Below, piece by piece: positions 63,745-64,000 of a stretch of 64,000 nucleotides of DNA. Position 1 is the first letter of the stretch, and every line of letters starts with the position of its first letter. The position numbers were made by a program, and so were the translations under genes. Below the pieces are notes generated by a model. It did not search any database. It saw only the letters and a list, made by a program, of their open reading frames with translations, and was not told the DNA's origin. The stretch comes from Gynuella sunshinyii YC6258. Lineage in GTDB: Bacteria; Pseudomonadota; Gammaproteobacteria; Pseudomonadales; Natronospirillaceae. The stretch spans positions 2,828,593 to 2,892,592 of the forward strand of contig NZ_CP007142.1 in NCBI RefSeq assembly GCF_000940805.1, given 5' to 3'.

Positions 63745-64000
63745 CTCGAAAGTCCCCCCGGTTAAATCGAATAATCAACCATAGAAAAAACGGGCCTCCC
63801 AGCAGCGATGTTACTACGCCGACCGGCAGTTCCGCCGGCGCAACCACCGTTCGCGCCAGCAGGTCGGCCAGTAGCATAAGTACTGCACCTGCCACGCCGC
63901 TGACCGGTAGCAGCCAGCGGTGATCCGGCCCGATACTCAGGCGTATCAGGTGTGGAACCACGAGGCCAAAAAAGCCGATCATGCCTGTCACAGAGACGCT
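63737..64000 (-). CDS. hmuU: Heme ABC transporter permease, C-terminal part
   Basis: Partial, continuing past the right edge. FFGLVVPHLIRLSIGPDHRW and LPVGVVTSLLGGPFFLWLI are the conserved C-terminal segments of FecCD/BtuC-family permeases. With HmuV it makes the inner-membrane heme importer. Confidence 0.88.
   Translation of the reverse strand, partial: SVSVTGMIGFFGLVVPHLIRLSIGPDHRWLLPVSGVAGAVLMLLADLLARTVVAPAELPVGVVTSLLGGPFFLWLIIRFNRGDFRVD

Overview
The window reads as chromosome of a Gram-negative, probably marine or saline gammaproteobacterium. The evidence is a nif cluster of Azotobacter/Pseudomonas stutzeri type, lipoboxes, Rhs polymorphic toxins and a large Vibrio-like chromosomal integron cassette array. 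An Oceanospirillales/Saccharospirillaceae-type host is a guess. No rRNA, tRNA or CRISPR array was seen.

Layout: (1) 1-6.9 kb holds ordinary single genes: FUSC and EamA membrane proteins, a VOC protein, a MarR-GNAT fusion and an SseB-like protein. (2) 7.1-16.8 kb is an AT-rich graveyard of displaced Rhs C-terminal toxin tips, each followed by its immunity gene and separated by short scraps of rhs core. Tips include HYD1-type ADP-ribosyltransferase, deaminase-like, HH and WHH nucleases; immunity genes include DUF6881, S1-domain, Imm31-like, Imm10 and SUKH-ankyrin types. An IS5-family element and a 140-bp MITE have landed in it. (3) 17-18.9 kb holds an AraC regulator, a VOC protein, a small membrane protein and IS remnants. 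(4) 19.1-38.7 kb is a sedentary integron-like array with about 20 attC sites in one orientation, each following a small mostly unknown gene (GNAT, GFA, lipoproteins, membrane proteins, SEC-C, a broken SIR2-like gene). The sequence before the first cassette has a LexA box, a TTGACA-17-TATGTT promoter and a GTTAAGT crossover point, as expected for attI, but no integrase gene is present. This leader recurs twice more (29.1 and 36.1 kb). IS91, IS630, IS200 and IS5 elements or remnants and three MITE copies are interspersed. (5) 39-43.8 kb is a defence-like stretch: a HEPN protein, a Septu-like ATPase-HNH pair and an MNT-HEPN fusion.

(6) 43.8-54.2 kb returns to higher G+C: an EamA exporter with a divergent AraC regulator, a PheS-related ligase, GFA, NifO-like and LysE proteins, then a compact operon nifE-nifN-nifX-DUF269-DUF683-fdxB-2Fe2S ferredoxin-TPR-like gene. 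A sigma-54 promoter and a NifA-type UAS precede nifE. The operon makes the FeMo-cofactor assembly scaffold and electron carriers; nifHDK and nifB lie outside the window. (7) 54.2-64 kb holds a MetE-like methyltransferase, a hybrid histidine kinase, a frameshifted calcium-repeat lipoprotein, an alpha/beta hydrolase, an acyl-CoA ligase and the hmuV/hmuU end of a heme importer.

The points most worth follow-up are the triplicated integrase-less integron leader, the toxin-tip array with a G4/G5 frameshift in the HYD1 toxin, a two-copy multi-hairpin element (17.0 and 54.8 kb), and the HEPN plus Septu-like unit at the end of the cassette array.
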